Origin: Hahella sp.
GTDB lineage: Bacteria > Pseudomonadota > Gammaproteobacteria > Pseudomonadales > Oleiphilaceae
Direction: 5' to 3'
DNA: 64,000 nucleotides
Assembly (NCBI GenBank): GCA_028280065.1
Contig: JANQMN010000149.1
Coordinates: 1-64,000, forward strand
Shown here: one piece after another, positions 45,165 through 54,971 of the stretch
How positions within the stretch are numbered: position 1 is the first letter of the stretch
Layout of the letters: each line of letters begins with the position of its first letter
Translations under genes and position numbers: made by a program
The notes under the pieces: generated by a model
Told to the model about the DNA's origin: nothing
The model's database searches: none
The model's input: the letters and a program-made list of their open reading frames with translations, nothing else

Positions 45165-45442
45165 AACCGATACCTCTTCGCCTTATTCAAGCATAGCCCT
45201 AATTACCTAAAGAGGAAGTGTTTGTTCTGCATTAACAGAGATTTAATCCGCTAAATTCAATCAAGTTCTCAGTTTTATTAGCGCGGATCTCTTCTATGCT
45301 TACTAGGCTCTGTTGACATTTCCTGTTTACCACCAATCGACGTATCAATCCATATGGATTCTGTAACCCGGATTTCATCTCCAGTGACTAGGCTAGCCAA
45401 CTGCTTGGAATTTAATCCCAACCAGGACCTTCGACATTGCAA

Positions 45443-46480
45443 ATGATTCCAACTATTCACTTTCCACTTAATGAACTAAACCGGATACAGCAATTATTGG
45501 CATTGGGGGCGCAGTTTGTTACCCACGAAATAATCGAGACGGTAAGTTTCCAGGGGCACGAACTCCCCATCTATTTGATCAAGATAGGGAATGCCGGCCC
45601 CGATAAACCGGTATTGGCACTCACCGGCGGGATTCACGGCCTGGAGAAAATCGGCAGCCAGGTGATCATTGCGTTTCTGGAATCTCTTCTAAAACAACTG
45701 CATTGGGATGACGGCCTGCGGAAGGAGCTGGACGAAGTACAGCTATATCTACTTCCCGCACTCAATCCGGCTGGCATGATGCGGCATACCCGAGCGAACG
45801 GCAACGGAGTCGATCTGATGCGCAATGCACCACTGGACGCAGTGGCGAAAGTCCCTTTTCTTCTCGGCGGGCAACGCTGGACAACCCGAATTCCCTGGTA
45901 CCGAGGTAGAAAAGACGCTGGCATGGAACCCGAAGCCATTGCCCTATGTGAATTTGTCCGACAACGGTTGTTTCCCGCGCCGTTCAGCATGGTTCTGGAT
46001 TGCCATTCCGGGTTCGGCTTTAACGACCAGATCTGGTTTCCATATGCATATAGCATGGAACCTATTCCCCATCTGGCGGAAGTTTTTGCGCTTCGCAACC
46101 TGCTATTCGAAACACAACCTAATCACGTTTACACCTTCGAACCGCAATCCCGCATTTATACAACCCATGGCGACCTCTGGGATTATCTGTATCTTGAGTC
46201 AGTTAGCAAAAATGTCAGATTTCTCCCAATCACCATGGAAATGGGCTCCTGGCTCTGGATCAAGAAAAACCCACGGCAGTTGATTCAGGTCTTGGGCTTT
46301 TTCCACCCGATCATGCCACACCGTTTACGCCGGGTTCTACGGCGTCATTTAATGTTTATCGACTTTCTCAAGGATGCGGTAAGATCCTACAAAAACTGGC
46401 TTCCCCAAGAACAACAGCGCGCACATTACGAGCTTGCGGCCCTAAATTTGTGGTACAACGGCAAACGCAAACCGAAATAA
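45443..46480 (+). CDS. M14-family zinc carboxypeptidase-like protein
   Basis: A 345-residue cytoplasmic-looking M14 peptidase/deacylase. Zinc ligands are visible: GGIHGLEKIG (His65, Glu68) and LDCHSGFGF (His188), with catalytic Glu in ITMEMGSWLW; LNPAGMMRHTRANGNGVDLMRN is the substrate-binding Arg/Asn region. No signal peptide. The frame also allows TTG at 45437; ATG at 45443 is used. It stands 26 bases before the hydrolase gene and may be co-transcribed with it. Substrate unknown. Confidence 0.88.
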   Translation: MIPTIHFPLNELNRIQQLLALGAQFVTHEIIETVSFQGHELPIYLIKIGNAGPDKPVLALTGGIHGLEKIGSQVIIAFLESLLKQLHWDDGLRKELDEVQLYLLPALNPAGMMRHTRANGNGVDLMRNAPLDAVAKVPFLLGGQRWTTRIPWYRGRKDAGMEPEAIALCEFVRQRLFPAPFSMVLDCHSGFGFNDQIWFPYAYSMEPIPHLAEVFALRNLLFETQPNHVYTFEPQSRIYTTHGDLWDYLYLESVSKNVRFLPITMEMGSWLWIKKNPRQLIQVLGFFHPIMPHRLRRVLRRHLMFIDFLKDAVRSYKNWLPQEQQRAHYELAALNLWYNGKRKPK

Positions 46481-46505
46481 CGACCTGTTAAAGGACTTAG
46501 TGCAA

Positions 46506-47306
46506 ATGTCAAACGAAATTGTATTGCTACGCGGCTGGTTGCGAGATAGCCGCCATTGGGAGTCCTTTCCCACGACTTTGGTCCGTCGTATACCCGGCGC
46601 GACAATTTCCACCCCTGACCTACCGGGCAACGGCGCCTTTTATCGGCAGGTTTCGGCCAGCACGATTGCCAAGATGGTCGATCAGATTCGTGCGGGAATG
46701 CCCAGCGCCAAGCGCATAGGCGGAAGTCCTACCGCCACTCCTTTTGCGCAGCGACGGCCCGGCTTAATTCTTATCGGTCTATCCATGGGAGGCATGATCG
46801 CAACGGAATGGGCGCAACGCTCCTCTGCCGAGGTCACCGCCTTGATTCTCATAAACAGCAGCATGCGCCCCTATGCGAAGCCCTGGCAGCGCCTGCAACT
46901 CAACGCCTGGCCAAGACTTGCCGGCAACCTGCTGACCTCCACGGAAAAACGCGAGATGCTGATACAAGAGTTAACGCTGAGTCCGGATAATCGGACCAGA
47001 GAACGTTTGCACACCTGGGTTCGCTGGTCTTTAACAAATCCGGTGACGCGGGAAAGCATGCGCAATCAACTGCTTGCAGCCGCCCACTACCGATATTCCA
47101 AATCCATCCCGCCACAGGTGCCCACGCTGATTGTTTCCGGATTGCAGGATCGGTTGGTAAGCCCGGTTTGTTCGCAGCAAATATCCGAAGCCTGGCAGGC
47201 GCCGATTGTCTCTCATCCACTCGCGGGCCATGACTTACCGGTAGAGGCGCCGGATTGGCTCGCGGATACCGTCGCTGACTTCCTGGACACCCAGAATCTT
47301 TGCTAA
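46506..47306 (+). CDS. Alpha/beta hydrolase (BioH-like)
   Basis: About 266 residues with nucleophile elbow GLSMGGM (Ser near residue 94), Asp in GLQDRLVSP and His in GHDLPVEAPDWL. The LLRGWLRDSRHWESFP opening resembles BioH-type or general hydrolases, but no biotin gene is nearby, so the substrate is open. AAAGGA is upstream; a GTG at 46500 is an alternative start. The stop overlaps the convergent GGDEF-EAL gene by four bases. Confidence 0.85.
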   Translation: MSNEIVLLRGWLRDSRHWESFPTTLVRRIPGATISTPDLPGNGAFYRQVSASTIAKMVDQIRAGMPSAKRIGGSPTATPFAQRRPGLILIGLSMGGMIATEWAQRSSAEVTALILINSSMRPYAKPWQRLQLNAWPRLAGNLLTSTEKREMLIQELTLSPDNRTRERLHTWVRWSLTNPVTRESMRNQLLAAAHYRYSKSIPPQVPTLIVSGLQDRLVSPVCSQQISEAWQAPIVSHPLAGHDLPVEAPDWLADTVADFLDTQNLC

Positions 47307-49459
47307 TGTCTAACGAATGCCGCCGACGCGGAAGATTTCAACAGCTCCATAAAATCCTGCAGGGGTACAGGCGGGCTGAAATAATATCCTTGGGCCAAAT
47401 GGCATCGATTCTTAACCAAGACTTCCAGGTGCTGGGGATTTTCTATACCCTCTGCGATCACGGGAATCGATAGGCTATCCGCCATCGAAATAATAGCCGA
47501 CACGAGCTTTTCGTCATTTTCATTGGTATGCACATCCGAAATGAAACTGCGATCAATCTTTACGCCTGATACGGAAAATTGGCGCAGATGACTCAATGAA
47601 GAATAACCCGTACCAAAATCATCAAGCCAAACCTTCATTCCCCGGTCTCGAAGCTTCTGTAGCAAATCCCGGGTGTTCGAGTCGTCTTCCAACAACGCGG
47701 TTTCGGTGATCTCAATTTCAAGTTGCGGCGCATCCAGTTCATGAAGCTCCAGATTCAATGCGACGATAGTGTCCACTTCCTGCTGATGAATCTGTTGGCT
47801 GGATACGTTTATCGCAATTCCAATATCGGCCAAGCCTTGAATTTTTAACGCCTTTAAGTCGCGGCAGGCTTGTTCAATCACCCACTCACCTATTGCCAAA
47901 ATCAGCCCGGTTTCTTCCGCAATCGGAATAAAGCTGGCTGGGCTGATCCAGCCGTTTTCGGGGTGGTGCCAGCGAATCAGCGCTTCAGCCCCGACAATTA
48001 GATTTTCCGGCAGCTTGATTTTCGGTTGATAGTGGAGGGTTAGTTCGTTTTTCTTTAACGCTTTGCGCAGACTGCTCTCAATGGCGAGTTTCGCCAGCGC
48101 GTTATCGTTCATTTTCTGAGTAAAAAACTGGTATTGATTTTTACCATTTTCTTTTGCCTGGTACATGGCAATATCGGCATTTTTAAGCATCGACTTCGCA
48201 TCCGTACCATCATCCGGAAATACCGTGATGCCGATGCTGGTGCCGATGGTTACATCGCGCTGTTTCAGAAAAAATGGCTCGGCAAGGTTGCCGATAATCC
48301 GCTTCGCGACAATCGATGCATCCAGCGGAGACTTGATGTTCGGCAGAATGATGGTGAATTCGTCGCCACCCAGGCGGGATACGTTCAGGTTTTGTCCGAT
48401 TTCCGCTGTTATCCCGGCAATGTCTTCCGCCCGCAAGGAACCGACAATTCTGAAGGAGGCTTCTTTTAGCAGCTCGTCACCGACATCATGACCCAGGGTG
48501 TCATTTACTCGCTTGAAATCGTCCAGGTCGATAAAGAGCACGGCGAAAATCTTTTTGGTTCGCTTTGCCAATGACAGAACACGGCCCAAATAATCCATGA
48601 ACAGCCGCCGATTAGGCAACTGAGTAAGGTCGTCATGATAGGCAATATGCAGTATGCGTTGGTTACTGCGCTGCAAGCTGTCAGTCATATGGTTAAAGGC
48701 CTTCGCCAGTTGACCGATTTCGTCCTCTCGTGCAATTTCCAGCTTAGCGTCATATTTTCCCTTGCCGATCTCCTGTACCAACTGGACAAGTTTACGAATC
48801 GGCAGCACCATGCTGCGGGTTACCGGATAGGCGAGAGCGATCCCGAAGCAAACCAACACCAACGTTGTGAGCAACGCGGCATAGGCGGTGAATGTGATGT
48901 GGCGATCGCTGATCGCCCCGATTTCTTGCTGGGTCGTAAGAATATCCTGATTGATCGCATGCAGAGAGAATCCGATGACAAGGCCGCCCAAAATCTCATC
49001 ATCAATCAGAATGGGTTTTACCACAACAAGTTGTTCCCGGATGATCTGCTCATAGACTTCCCGTTGCCGCAGGTCCAGTCTGACATCCAAAAACGTATCC
49101 AACTGCTGGCCGAAGTGACTGATGGCATTGGAGCCGTCATGGAGGATTTTTCCCTGATCGTCAAAGATATAGGTATAGATCACATCCTCGCGAACCTTTA
49201 TAGAGATTAATTGATTCTGCATCCGGTCCATATCGAATTGGTAGAGGGCATTGGTAAGGCTATCGCCATTGGTCGCCGCTACCATCTTGCCTTTATTGAC
49301 CATCTGTTGATTCAGAGCAGCCTTCATTTTGGCCGCGCTAACCTCTCCCAGCTCTTCGGTCAAGTCTTTAAACTGAAAAAAAAGAGTTCCTGACAAGGCG
49401 ATAACGATTATCACGATCAACGCGATTACCATGCTGGCATAGCGTATCTGGAGGTTCAT
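47303..49459 (-). CDS. Membrane GGDEF-EAL protein with periplasmic sensor and HAMP
   Basis: A 718-residue c-di-GMP enzyme. Transmembrane helices at about 9-29 and 192-214 frame a CACHE-like periplasmic domain. HAMP follows (PIRKLVQLVQEIGKGKYDAKLE), then GGDEF (RLGGDEFTIIL, about residue 365, motif intact but with a longer preceding loop and no visible RxxD I-site) and EAL (GAEALIRWHHPENG, about 492; DDFGTGYSSLSHLRQF; KIDRSFI). It starts three bases after the PhnD-like gene, so the two are translated together. Net activity (synthesis or breakdown) is not predictable. Confidence 0.93.
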   Translation of the reverse strand: MNLQIRYASMVIALIVIIVIALSGTLFFQFKDLTEELGEVSAAKMKAALNQQMVNKGKMVAATNGDSLTNALYQFDMDRMQNQLISIKVREDVIYTYIFDDQGKILHDGSNAISHFGQQLDTFLDVRLDLRQREVYEQIIREQLVVVKPILIDDEILGGLVIGFSLHAINQDILTTQQEIGAISDRHITFTAYAALLTTLVLVCFGIALAYPVTRSMVLPIRKLVQLVQEIGKGKYDAKLEIAREDEIGQLAKAFNHMTDSLQRSNQRILHIAYHDDLTQLPNRRLFMDYLGRVLSLAKRTKKIFAVLFIDLDDFKRVNDTLGHDVGDELLKEASFRIVGSLRAEDIAGITAEIGQNLNVSRLGGDEFTIILPNIKSPLDASIVAKRIIGNLAEPFFLKQRDVTIGTSIGITVFPDDGTDAKSMLKNADIAMYQAKENGKNQYQFFTQKMNDNALAKLAIESSLRKALKKNELTLHYQPKIKLPENLIVGAEALIRWHHPENGWISPASFIPIAEETGLILAIGEWVIEQACRDLKALKIQGLADIGIAINVSSQQIHQQEVDTIVALNLELHELDAPQLEIEITETALLEDDSNTRDLLQKLRDRGMKVWLDDFGTGYSSLSHLRQFSVSGVKIDRSFISDVHTNENDEKLVSAIISMADSLSIPVIAEGIENPQHLEVLVKNRCHLAQGYYFSPPVPLQDFMELLKSSASAAFVRH

Positions 49460-49462
49460 CGT

Positions 49463-50029
49463 TTAATTCAGATGTTGATCGATAAGGCGTGAAATCATTC
49501 GCACCTCTTGCAATGCCGTGGCAAAAGTGGCGTCAAGCTCTCTGAACTTAGCGGTCTTCTGATAAGAACTGAGGACTGGTTTGACTTCGGGATACTCATC
49601 CATGGCCAAGAGAATTTGCTTGATTTCCTGTTTAAGCGCCGGAGCCAAATCTACCCGCACTAGTTGCACTGCCCGGAGAAACCGTTCGCTCTCATAGATG
49701 GTTTTCAATTCACCCCGGTGGGATAAGGGCAGATCATCGAATTTTTCCCAATCCTTATTGCTGTAAACGCCTGCATCGATCACGCCACGATAGACCATGA
49801 TTGAGGTGTTGACTTCCTTATTATTCTTGGTAAATATCACTTCGCCTTTGGTTATTCCCTGCCCGGCCAGCTTTTGTGCCAGATAAGCGGCCATGTGCTT
49901 GAGAAACGCATAGTGTTTCTTGGGATTGTCACTCACTTTTCCCAGCACGATTGGTTGGGCGCAGGTGTTGGCGACAAGACAGATTCCAATGAATAACAAC
50001 AAGAGGGAGCGAATTTTCGCGAACTGCAT
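49463..50029 (-). CDS. PhnD-like periplasmic solute-binding protein with internal deletion
   Basis: A 188-residue secreted protein (signal MQFAKIRSLLLLFIGICLVANTCA). Residues 26-71 match the N-terminal lobe of PhnD/TAXI-like binding proteins (LGKVSDNPKKHYAFLKHMAAYLAQ, KGEVIFTKNN), and 75-188 the C-terminal part (VYRGVIDAGVYSNKDWEKF, LLAMDEYPEVKPVLSSY). The usual 80-100 residues between, including most of the ligand-binding cleft, are missing at about residues 71-75, in frame. The ATG at 50029 follows GAGGT. It may be degraded, or a minimal sensor partner for the adjacent GGDEF-EAL protein. Confidence 0.75.
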   Translation of the reverse strand: MQFAKIRSLLLLFIGICLVANTCAQPIVLGKVSDNPKKHYAFLKHMAAYLAQKLAGQGITKGEVIFTKNNKEVNTSIMVYRGVIDAGVYSNKDWEKFDDLPLSHRGELKTIYESERFLRAVQLVRVDLAPALKQEIKQILLAMDEYPEVKPVLSSYQKTAKFRELDATFATALQEVRMISRLIDQHLN

Positions 50030-50216
50030 GACTAGACCTCTGTACAAGACAGATATATAAAAAGTAGTGCCTGTTATGGGGAAAGTCCATGTTGTAGCAA
50101 TTGAGCCGGAACGCGGGCCAGCTCCACGGATGGAGATAAAAAAATAAAAAATATTGCTAAAGCTGCCGCGAAGTGAGAAGTTAACTAACTTCAACTCTAA
50201 TCGCTGGGAAAATAAT

Positions 50217-51578
50217 TTGTACCGGCTGCTACTTATTTCCGCCAATCAGTTGCGTAAGCCCTACCCGGTATATCCACTGGCATTAAGCTATTTGTCCGCC
50301 TATCTGACCGAACGACTGCCAGACCTGGAAATATCCCTGTTCGACCGCAATTGGCAAGGCGACGAACAGCTACAAGAGCAACTCTCCGGGGGTTACGATT
50401 TTGTCGGAATTTCCTTACGAAATATTGACGACGTAGATATCACCCAACAACATTATTTTGTTGGCCAATATCAAGCATTAGTGCAACTGGTCCGGGAAAG
50501 TTCTAATGCTGAGCTGATTATTGGCGGTGCGGGGTTTTCTATTTATCCCGAGTTGCTATTCGATATTTTGCAGCCGGATTACGCCATCACCGGAGAAGGC
50601 GAAGAACCATTGTATCAACTGCTGAAGGCCTCCATGGCCGGCCGGGAATGTCCGCCAATGCCAGGGTTGATAAGATCAACCAATTCAACCGGCGAAGCCG
50701 CGGAATTGCCAATACCCAAACGCAGCTACATCAAAAATCCCATGGTCCGGTTCGATGCGGATTTGGCGGCGCAGTATTGGCAGGAAAGCGGCATGCTGAA
50801 TATTCAGACCAAGCGGGGCTGCCCGTATCAGTGCTCCTTCTGCAGCTATCCGACGATTGACGGCAGGTTGGTGCGGAATGTGCCCATCCCGTCGATCATC
50901 GGGTCTATCCAACAGCTTCAGAAAGTTCAAAACGCCGACTACATTTTTTTTACCGACTCGGTTTTCAATATAAAACCGGGTTTCAACCGTGATCTCGCCA
51001 AGGCCATTATTGATGCAGATCTAAACATAAAATGGGGGGCTTACTTTTCTCCACATCTGCTCGGCTATGACGATCTCGCTTTGTTTAAGGAGTCGGGGCT
51101 CAGCCATGTTGAGTTCGGTACCGACAGCTTCTCGGATGATGTACTGCAGAGTTATCAAAAGCCGTTTCGCTGTGAGGATGTCTTCCGCGCGGCAGAGGCA
51201 TGTCATGCCCTGGACATCTATCAGGCGCATTTTCTCATTCTCAACGGTCCGGGTGAGTCAATGAAAAGCCTGCAGGCCAGCATGGACAATTCCGAGCGGC
51301 TTCCCGATTCAGTGATTTTCCCGTTCTTGGGGATGCGGATCTACCCGAAGACCGACCTGCAACGCCAAGCAATTGACGAAGGTATGATCGCTGCCGATGA
51401 TCCCTTGCTAACCCCCCACTACTACCAACAAATAGACCTAGATATCGACTGGTTGCGGTCAAAAGTCAAAGCGCTTCGTAACCCTTGGATTCTTCCCGAC
51501 GAAGATTTTTCAGACGCTATTGATCTGTTACGCAAAAAGCGTAACCGCAAGGGCCCGCTTTGGGAAATGCTTTTGTAG
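50217..51578 (+). CDS. B12-binding radical SAM protein
   Basis: About 453 residues. The N-terminal half has a cobalamin-binding-like fold (YLSAYLTERLPDLEISLFDRN; IIGGAGFSIYPELL; ITGEGEEPLY); the second half is a radical SAM domain with RGCPYQCSFC (Cys202, Cys206, Cys209) and VEFGTDSFSDDVLQSY. Many such proteins are methylases or synthases of unknown substrate. The start is a TTG at 50217 with GGGA upstream. It is divergent from the PhnD-like gene; no biosynthetic partners are adjacent. Confidence 0.87.
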   Translation: MYRLLLISANQLRKPYPVYPLALSYLSAYLTERLPDLEISLFDRNWQGDEQLQEQLSGGYDFVGISLRNIDDVDITQQHYFVGQYQALVQLVRESSNAELIIGGAGFSIYPELLFDILQPDYAITGEGEEPLYQLLKASMAGRECPPMPGLIRSTNSTGEAAELPIPKRSYIKNPMVRFDADLAAQYWQESGMLNIQTKRGCPYQCSFCSYPTIDGRLVRNVPIPSIIGSIQQLQKVQNADYIFFTDSVFNIKPGFNRDLAKAIIDADLNIKWGAYFSPHLLGYDDLALFKESGLSHVEFGTDSFSDDVLQSYQKPFRCEDVFRAAEACHALDIYQAHFLILNGPGESMKSLQASMDNSERLPDSVIFPFLGMRIYPKTDLQRQAIDEGMIAADDPLLTPHYYQQIDLDIDWLRSKVKALRNPWILPDEDFSDAIDLLRKKRNRKGPLWEMLL

Positions 51579-51821
51579 TTTTAGGTTTGTCGTTGGATAA
51601 CGGTGACAATCAAGATCCTCTTTCCGCAAGCACGTTGGTTGCAGCTTGTTGATTTTTCTCCTTTTACCACCATTTTAACTAGTACTATTCGGCTGTAACT
51701 ACACTGGTGCTATGGCAATAAAAACGGAGATAGCGCAATCGCTAAATCTACGCAACCGGTATCAGTACAGTTTGGCGATATAGAACAGTTGCTTACGCTG
51801 TTACATCAGAGAGCAGGCAAT

Positions 51822-52583
51822 TCAAGGCGATTCTGGCGGTAATCCGCCCGTTTCATTTTTGAGCTTTTGCAATTCCACCACAAACAACCGGTGCACATTC
51901 TCTAACAACGCCGGGGCTTCCAACTCTGCAAAGGTTTCGGGTTCTATTGCGGGTAACACCTTGACATCGATGGGATGGATTCCCTGAAAGGTCAGGCTGT
52001 GTTTGGGTAAGGCATGGGTTGAACCGTTTATCACTACCGGCAAAATCGGTAAGCCCAGTTTTTTGGCGAGGATGAAGGCGCCGGGTTTAAAGTCGCGAAT
52101 TTGGCCGTCTTTCGAACGTGTGCCTTCAGGGAAGATATAGACGGAACTGCCATTGCGTAAATGTTGTTCCGCGGATTGCATCATCTGCGAGGCACTGTCC
52201 TTATTGCCCCGGTCCAGCCGAATATAGCGGTTCAACACCATGTTCCAGCCGACGAAGGGGACTTTGAAGATCTCGGTCTTGGATACCCATTTGAAGGGAA
52301 AATAGAGGCCAAACACCACCAATATGTCAAGCAGCGACTGGTGGTTGGACACTACTACATAGGTTCGTCGTCTATCGATATTCCCCGTGTCGTGAAACCT
52401 GACTCGCCAGGCAGGCATCATGAGCACGTAAAAATAGGCCCAAAAGCTCGTGTAGTAATGGAGCAGCACGAGACGTGAATCAAATAGAATCGTCAGTGCC
52501 CACAGACAGACTGCCCCGACAAAGAAGAAAATACAGGTAATGCCAATAAAAAGAAGATAGAGATAACTGATAAAACTACGCAT
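51822..52583 (-). CDS. plsC: 1-acyl-sn-glycerol-3-phosphate acyltransferase (PlsC family)
   Basis: A 253-residue membrane acyltransferase with N-terminal helices (1-60), the catalytic H-X4-D motif SNHQSLLDI (His81/Asp86), FKWVSKTEIFKVPFVGW, FPEGTRSKDGQI and LPILPVVINGSTHALPK. It acylates lysophosphatidate to phosphatidate. This is a better match to housekeeping PlsC than the olsA gene. Divergent from the acyl-CoA synthetase. Confidence 0.88.
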   Translation of the reverse strand: MRSFISYLYLLFIGITCIFFFVGAVCLWALTILFDSRLVLLHYYTSFWAYFYVLMMPAWRVRFHDTGNIDRRRTYVVVSNHQSLLDILVVFGLYFPFKWVSKTEIFKVPFVGWNMVLNRYIRLDRGNKDSASQMMQSAEQHLRNGSSVYIFPEGTRSKDGQIRDFKPGAFILAKKLGLPILPVVINGSTHALPKHSLTFQGIHPIDVKVLPAIEPETFAELEAPALLENVHRLFVVELQKLKNETGGLPPESP

Positions 52584-52777
52584 CGAAATAGTAGAAGCTC
52601 AACCGGCAAGTTGCTAAAAATAAAAACCGTGTATAGCAAATCCAGCCGTATGGTGGCAATTGTCTTGCGAGACATTTTGTCTTTGATCAAGCATTCAACT
52701 TGGTAAAACCTGAACTACACTGGATGCGGACCAGATTTTTCCGTCACCCAACAACAATCAAACCGGAGAATATAACT

Positions 52778-54319
52778 ATGCTGAATCTCGCCGTTATTCT
52801 GGAAGAAAGCTGTAAATTGCACCCTGACAAGGAAGCTCTGGTATGCGGCCCGCAACGGATGACCTATGCAGATTTACACAGCAAAACCAACAGCATAGCA
52901 AACGGGCTCATTGCTGCCGGTATAAAACCGGGAGACCGGATAGCCCTCAGTTGCCCGAATCTGCCGTTCTTTCCGATGTTTTATTTCGGCATTCTCAAGG
53001 CTGGCGCGGTTGTTGTCCCGCTCAACATCCTGCTACACGACGAAGAAGTTGAATACCATCTGCGGGACTCCCAAGCGAAAGGTTACATCTGTTTTGAAGG
53101 CACCAACGAACTACCGTTAGGGCAGCACGGATGCCAAGCCTTTCAGCGGGTGCCACAGTGCGAACATTTTTGGTCGATAGCATCCGGCGCTGGCCTTTTG
53201 GAAGCTGCCGAGGCAACAGACGCCGGCGATTTATTAAAGGCTGCAGACCATGACTCGGAAATAGTGACAGAGGCCGACGACATGGCGGTCATCTTGTATA
53301 CCTCCGGCACCACAGGCAAACCAAAAGGTGCAATACTGAGCCATGCCAATATCTTTCTCAATGTGGTGCAGTTTTCCAGGCTCAGCCATGCCCAGCGATC
53401 CGACAATCAATTGATTACCCTGCCGCTGTTTCACTCTTTCGGCCAGTCCGTGCAGATGTGCTGTGGGGTATACAACGGCAATAAGCTGGTCCTGCTACCA
53501 AAGTTCGAACCCCAAACGGTAGTCGACACACTGGTCCGGGAAAACATCACTATATTCTGTGGCGTTCCCACTATGTACTGGGCGCTGCTGAACAATGCGG
53601 AAGTGGACGACACGGCTCTGGCCGCGATTCGTCAAACTCTTCGGTTATGTGGTTCCGGCGGATCTTCCTTGCCTTTGGAGATACTCAAGGGATTCGAAGA
53701 GAAATTCCACGTCCCTATTCTAGAGGGTTATGGTTTATCTGAAACCTCTCCCGTGGCCTCGTTTAACCTTCTGGACATTGAGCGCAAACCAGGCTCGGTG
53801 GGTGTCCCGATTTGGGGGGTCAATATGAAAATAGTCGACCTGGAAGGCAATGAAGCTCCCCGTGGGGAGAAGGGCGAAATCGTCATTCGCGGCCACAACG
53901 TCATGAAAGGATATCTGAACCGTCCGGATGCGACGGCGGAAGCAATACGAAACGGCTGGTTCCACTCCGGCGACATCGGCTATATGGATGAAGACGGCTA
54001 CATTTTTATCGTCGACAGGGTGAAAGATATGATCATTCGTGGCGGTTACAACGTGTATCCCAGAGAGTTAGAGGAAACCTTGTTAACTCATCCCGCGATT
54101 TCTCTAGCGGCTGTCATCGGCATTCCGAGCACCGAATATGGCGAAGAAATAAAAGCCTTTGTCATTTTGAAGGAAAATACCGTCGCCACCGCTGAAGAAC
54201 TTATTGACTGGTGCAAAGAAAAAATGGCGGCCTATAAATATCCGCGACAAATTGAAATTAGGGAAGCGTTACCCATGACGGCAACAGGGAAAATCCTGAA
54301 AAGAGAGCTGAAGAACTAG
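52778..54319 (+). CDS. Long-chain acyl-CoA synthetase (AMP-forming)
   Basis: A 513-residue ANL-superfamily ligase: phosphate loop YTSGTTGKPKGA (about residue 174), YGLSETSP, WFHSGDIGYMDEDGY, VDRVKDMIIRGGYNVYP and the C-terminal catalytic lysine in TATGKILKREL. The ATG at 52778 follows GGAG; the frame extends 26 codons further. It probably activates fatty acids for beta-oxidation or lipid synthesis. A strong terminator follows. Confidence 0.92.
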   Translation: MLNLAVILEESCKLHPDKEALVCGPQRMTYADLHSKTNSIANGLIAAGIKPGDRIALSCPNLPFFPMFYFGILKAGAVVVPLNILLHDEEVEYHLRDSQAKGYICFEGTNELPLGQHGCQAFQRVPQCEHFWSIASGAGLLEAAEATDAGDLLKAADHDSEIVTEADDMAVILYTSGTTGKPKGAILSHANIFLNVVQFSRLSHAQRSDNQLITLPLFHSFGQSVQMCCGVYNGNKLVLLPKFEPQTVVDTLVRENITIFCGVPTMYWALLNNAEVDDTALAAIRQTLRLCGSGGSSLPLEILKGFEEKFHVPILEGYGLSETSPVASFNLLDIERKPGSVGVPIWGVNMKIVDLEGNEAPRGEKGEIVIRGHNVMKGYLNRPDATAEAIRNGWFHSGDIGYMDEDGYIFIVDRVKDMIIRGGYNVYPRELEETLLTHPAISLAAVIGIPSTEYGEEIKAFVILKENTVATAEELIDWCKEKMAAYKYPRQIEIREALPMTATGKILKRELKN

Positions 54320-54348
54320 CCTTTATCAAGGCCGCAAGGTCAAGGCGA

Positions 54349-54384
54349 AACGCCGGTATGCCGCAGTGGCAGCCGGCGTTTTTT
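54349..54384 (+). terminator. Rho-independent terminator after the acyl-CoA synthetase gene
   Basis: An eight-base outer stem AACGCCGG/CCGGCGTT (54349-54356, 54373-54380) with an inner TGCC/GGCA stem is followed by TTTT. Confidence 0.85.
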
Positions 54385-54647
54385 CGTCCCGGTCCCGCCT
54401 GCCATTACCAACAGGTCCTGACTACCAGCACAGCCACAAGATCAAACCCATGCCCAGGAAAATGCTTACTTACATATTTCCTAGCAATTGATTTCGATCC
54501 AAATCGAGCCTGCTACAACCGCTAAACTAGCTTCGCATCAACATCAAAAGACGGATAAAACAGCATCTGGCTGGCCCATTTCGATCTGAATTGAAATCGG
54601 TCACTCCAGAACGCTAAAGCGCAGCAAGTTAGTCGGTAGAATAACAG
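54385..54647. other. Intergenic region, nothing evident
   Basis: Together with the terminator this makes a 328-base gap before the next gene. I see no gene, repeat or clear promoter in it. Confidence 0.5.
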
Positions 54648-54971
54648 ATGAACGATAAAATTATTGACCTGTTGCAGGTCAAAGCGAAGGCGGCCGGAGT
54701 CGATCCTCAGTTTCAAAACCTTATTGAACAACTAAACCATAGATTCAATTTGCACATTGAAAGCTCCGACCCAAGATTGGACCGGCTCAAAACCCTCTAT
54801 CCAATTCTGGAAAATACCGCCCAAATGAACCACAAAATTGAACTTACCGGCAATCCCAAGTCAATGCGCGACGCTTTCCTGCAAGGCATCGAATTTGGCA
54901 AGACACAGACTTTACTGGACTTGATTGTTTGCCTGTTGGAAGCAGATGGCGTAATAACGAAACATAAGTAG
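54648..54971 (+). CDS. Small hypothetical helical protein
   Basis: A 107-residue predicted all-helical cytoplasmic protein (MNDKIIDLLQVKAKAAGVDPQF; LLDLIVCLLEADGVI at the end) with no family that I recognise. Composition is protein-like and codon use fits its neighbours. No obvious ribosome site directly upstream. It stands alone. Confidence 0.55.
   Translation: MNDKIIDLLQVKAKAAGVDPQFQNLIEQLNHRFNLHIESSDPRLDRLKTLYPILENTAQMNHKIELTGNPKSMRDAFLQGIEFGKTQTLLDLIVCLLEADGVITKHK

Noticed and set aside
45278-45460. Minus-strand ORF before the carboxypeptidase
   Set aside because: No family similarity, covers the carboxypeptidase start region.
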